From Morganella morganii (lineage in GTDB: Bacteria; Pseudomonadota; Gammaproteobacteria; Enterobacterales; Enterobacteriaceae), in the NCBI RefSeq assembly GCF_019242955.1, contig NZ_CP066129.1:3100001-3164000 (forward strand): a DNA stretch of 64,000 nt, given 5' to 3'. The translations under genes were made by a program, and so were the position numbers. This document shows, piece by piece, positions 62,997 to 64,000 of this stretch; position 1 is the first letter of the stretch; each line of letters begins with the position of its first letter. The notes beneath the pieces were generated by a model, which saw nothing but the letters and a program-made list of their open reading frames with translations, was not told where the DNA came from and searched no databases.

Positions 62997-64000
62997 TCAA
63001 GGCGGGAAAGTAAAGCGCGGTGTCGTCACTTTCGGTGTGGTCACTTCCGGTGTTGTCACTTCCGGTGTCGTCGGTTCCGGTGTCGTCGGTTCCGGTGTCG
63101 TCGGTTCCGGTGTCGTCGGTTCCGGTGTCGTTGGTTCCGGTGTCGTTGGTTCCGGTGTCGTCGGTTCCGGTGTCGTCGGTTCCGGTGTCGTTGGTTCCGG
63201 TGTCGTCGGTTCCGGTGTCGTCGGTTCCGGTGTCGTCGGTTCCGGTGTCGTCGGTTCCGGTGTCGTCGGTTCCGGTGTCGTAATTTCCGGTGTCGTAACG
63301 AGCGGTGTCGTCACTGTACCCGTCGGTGGTGGAGTAAGCGGCGGTACCGGGATAATAGCAAAGAAGAAGAATCCCGGCAGTCCCGGCATTGCCGGAGCTG
63401 CAACCGCGACCGGACTGCCCGGCTGGGTACCGAAACCGCGGGCATGCGCATTATCACCCGGGTTAAGGTAGGTATTTGCCCCGTCAAGAATCAGGCCGTT
63501 TTTGGCTTTGATCTTAATCTGGTCAGCCGTAATCACCATACATCCCACACAGCCGATAGCCAGTTCTCCGCCGGATGTCAGAGCAAATGCACCACCGACT
63601 CCCATCTGCATGGCACCACCGACCGCTACCGAGTGGTAACCACCGACGTTTGTGGAGTAAGCTCCGCCCACGTTAATAGCATAAGCCCCGCCAACGTTAT
63701 ACGAACTGGCCGCCGCGATATTCATGGCGTGGCTGGAACCGTATATCCCGCTGAAGGCGCCGCCGATAACAATGCTATCGGTCATACCGACAATACGGGA
63801 GGCTGAACCGACAACATCCTGGGAGAAGTTAGCCCCCACGATCTGGCTGCTGTTGGCACCAACCATACTGCTCTTGTTCACACCGACCGTTTCGCTGCGG
63901 TTGACCCCGACAGTGGAATCCGAGTTCACACCGATAGTCTGGGTATGGTTAACCCCGATAAGCTGGGTTTCGTTGAGTTTGGTCACACGGGACATATTTC
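62997..64000 (-). CDS. vgrG: VgrG-type spike protein, C-terminal part, with Pro/Thr repeat tail
   Basis: Open to the window edge; the visible ATG at 63995 is probably internal because the sequence starts in the middle of the beta-helix. First 70 residues are 8-residue beta-helix repeats (TQTIGVNSDSTVGVNRSETV). A Gly/Ala-rich region (about 75-150, VGGAYAINVGGAYSTNVGGY) and AIGCVGCMVITADQIKIKAK follow. Residues about 225-332 are a TTPEP repeat tail after a hydrophobic/Pro segment (GLPGFFFFAIIPVPPLTPPP). The gp27/gp5 head domains must lie beyond 64000. The tail is unusual and could carry or dock an effector or the PAAR tip. Confidence 0.8.
   Translation of the reverse strand, partial: NMSRVTKLNETQLIGVNHTQTIGVNSDSTVGVNRSETVGVNKSSMVGANSSQIVGANFSQDVVGSASRIVGMTDSIVIGGAFSGIYGSSHAMNIAAASSYNVGGAYAINVGGAYSTNVGGYHSVAVGGAMQMGVGGAFALTSGGELAIGCVGCMVITADQIKIKAKNGLILDGANTYLNPGDNAHARGFGTQPGSPVAVAAPAMPGLPGFFFFAIIPVPPLTPPPTGTVTTPLVTTPEITTPEPTTPEPTTPEPTTPEPTTPEPTTPEPTTPEPTTPEPTTPEPTTPEPTTPEPTTPEPTTPEPTTPEPTTPEVTTPEVTTPKVTTPRFTFPP
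63061..63270 (-). repeat. 15-bp tandem repeats in the vgrG tail
   Basis: Fourteen units of the type TCCGGTGTCGTCGGT (plus strand), with GTT for GTC in a few copies, encoding TTPEP repeats. Near-identical units suggest recent expansion. Confidence 0.95.

Noticed and set aside
63061-63270. 15-bp tandem repeats read as plus-strand proteins (GSGVV or SVPVS repeats)
   Set aside because: These frames are mirror products of the TTPEP repeats in the vgrG tail; they have no SD and no independent support.

Overview
The window reads as chromosomal DNA of an enterobacterium of the Morganellaceae, most likely Morganella morganii or a close relative. This is inferred from moderate GC content, E. coli-like gene families with Morganella/Proteus/Providencia-type arrangements (psuK-psuG-psuT, rpmE2-rpmJ2-zinT, a T6SS tail with TagJ), and a dispersed 126-bp palindromic repeat. 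No tRNA, rRNA, phage integrase, transposase or CRISPR array was found.

Layout. 1-3.3 kb: mtnK-mtnA-aldolase, the three-gene dihydroxyacetone-phosphate shunt for 5-methylthioribose/5-deoxyribose salvage. 3.3-6.1 kb: a small lipoprotein behind a Fur-like box, then a SorC regulator translationally coupled to rimO. 6.3-15.4 kb: two export systems of the HlyD/ABC-2 type. One is AT-rich, has a double-length permease and no ATPase. The other is a complete yhiI-rbbA-yhhJ operon. 15.5-24.7 kb: an orphan EIIB-like protein without its cysteine, a repeat cluster, and a pentose/pentitol locus (LacI regulator, D-lyxose isomerase, zinc polyol dehydrogenase, xylulokinase, ribose-type ABC importer) with matching operators on both sides of the divergent promoter. 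25-30.5 kb: a tail-anchored DUF2786 protein, a LysR regulator divergent from an IpdC-like decarboxylase, and two cell-envelope proteins. 30.6-39 kb: the N-acetylgalactosamine system agaR / kbaZ-agaVWEFA / agaS-kbaY with three good AgaR operators. 39-41.9 kb: malXY without malI. 41.9-43.5 kb: a 1.6-kb non-coding stretch rich in inverted repeats. 43.5-51 kb: purine and pseudouridine genes (xanQ, ygfT, psuT, psuG, psuK). 51.3-52.4 kb: a zinc-starvation operon (rpmE2-rpmJ2-zinT) with a Zur box. 52.5-57.6 kb: gss, uacT with a strongly structured leader, and an ArsR-rhodanese regulator divergent from a DUF2938 membrane protein. 57.6-59.1 kb: a miniature Bap-like repeat protein. 59.6 kb: an FkbM methyltransferase. 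60.5-64 kb: the end of a type VI secretion cluster (vgrG 3' part, PAAR, TagK-like, tagJ, tssE).

Most of the window is a set of catabolic modules, each with its own regulator: methylthioribose, lyxose/xylitol, GalNAc, xanthine/urate and pseudouridine. Metal-starvation genes and surface or secretion functions lie between them. The least explained items are the ATPase-less fused double permease, the compact Bap-like protein, the cysteine-less EIIB, and the hairpin-rich non-coding stretches after malY, after the sugar-binding protein gene and upstream of uacT.
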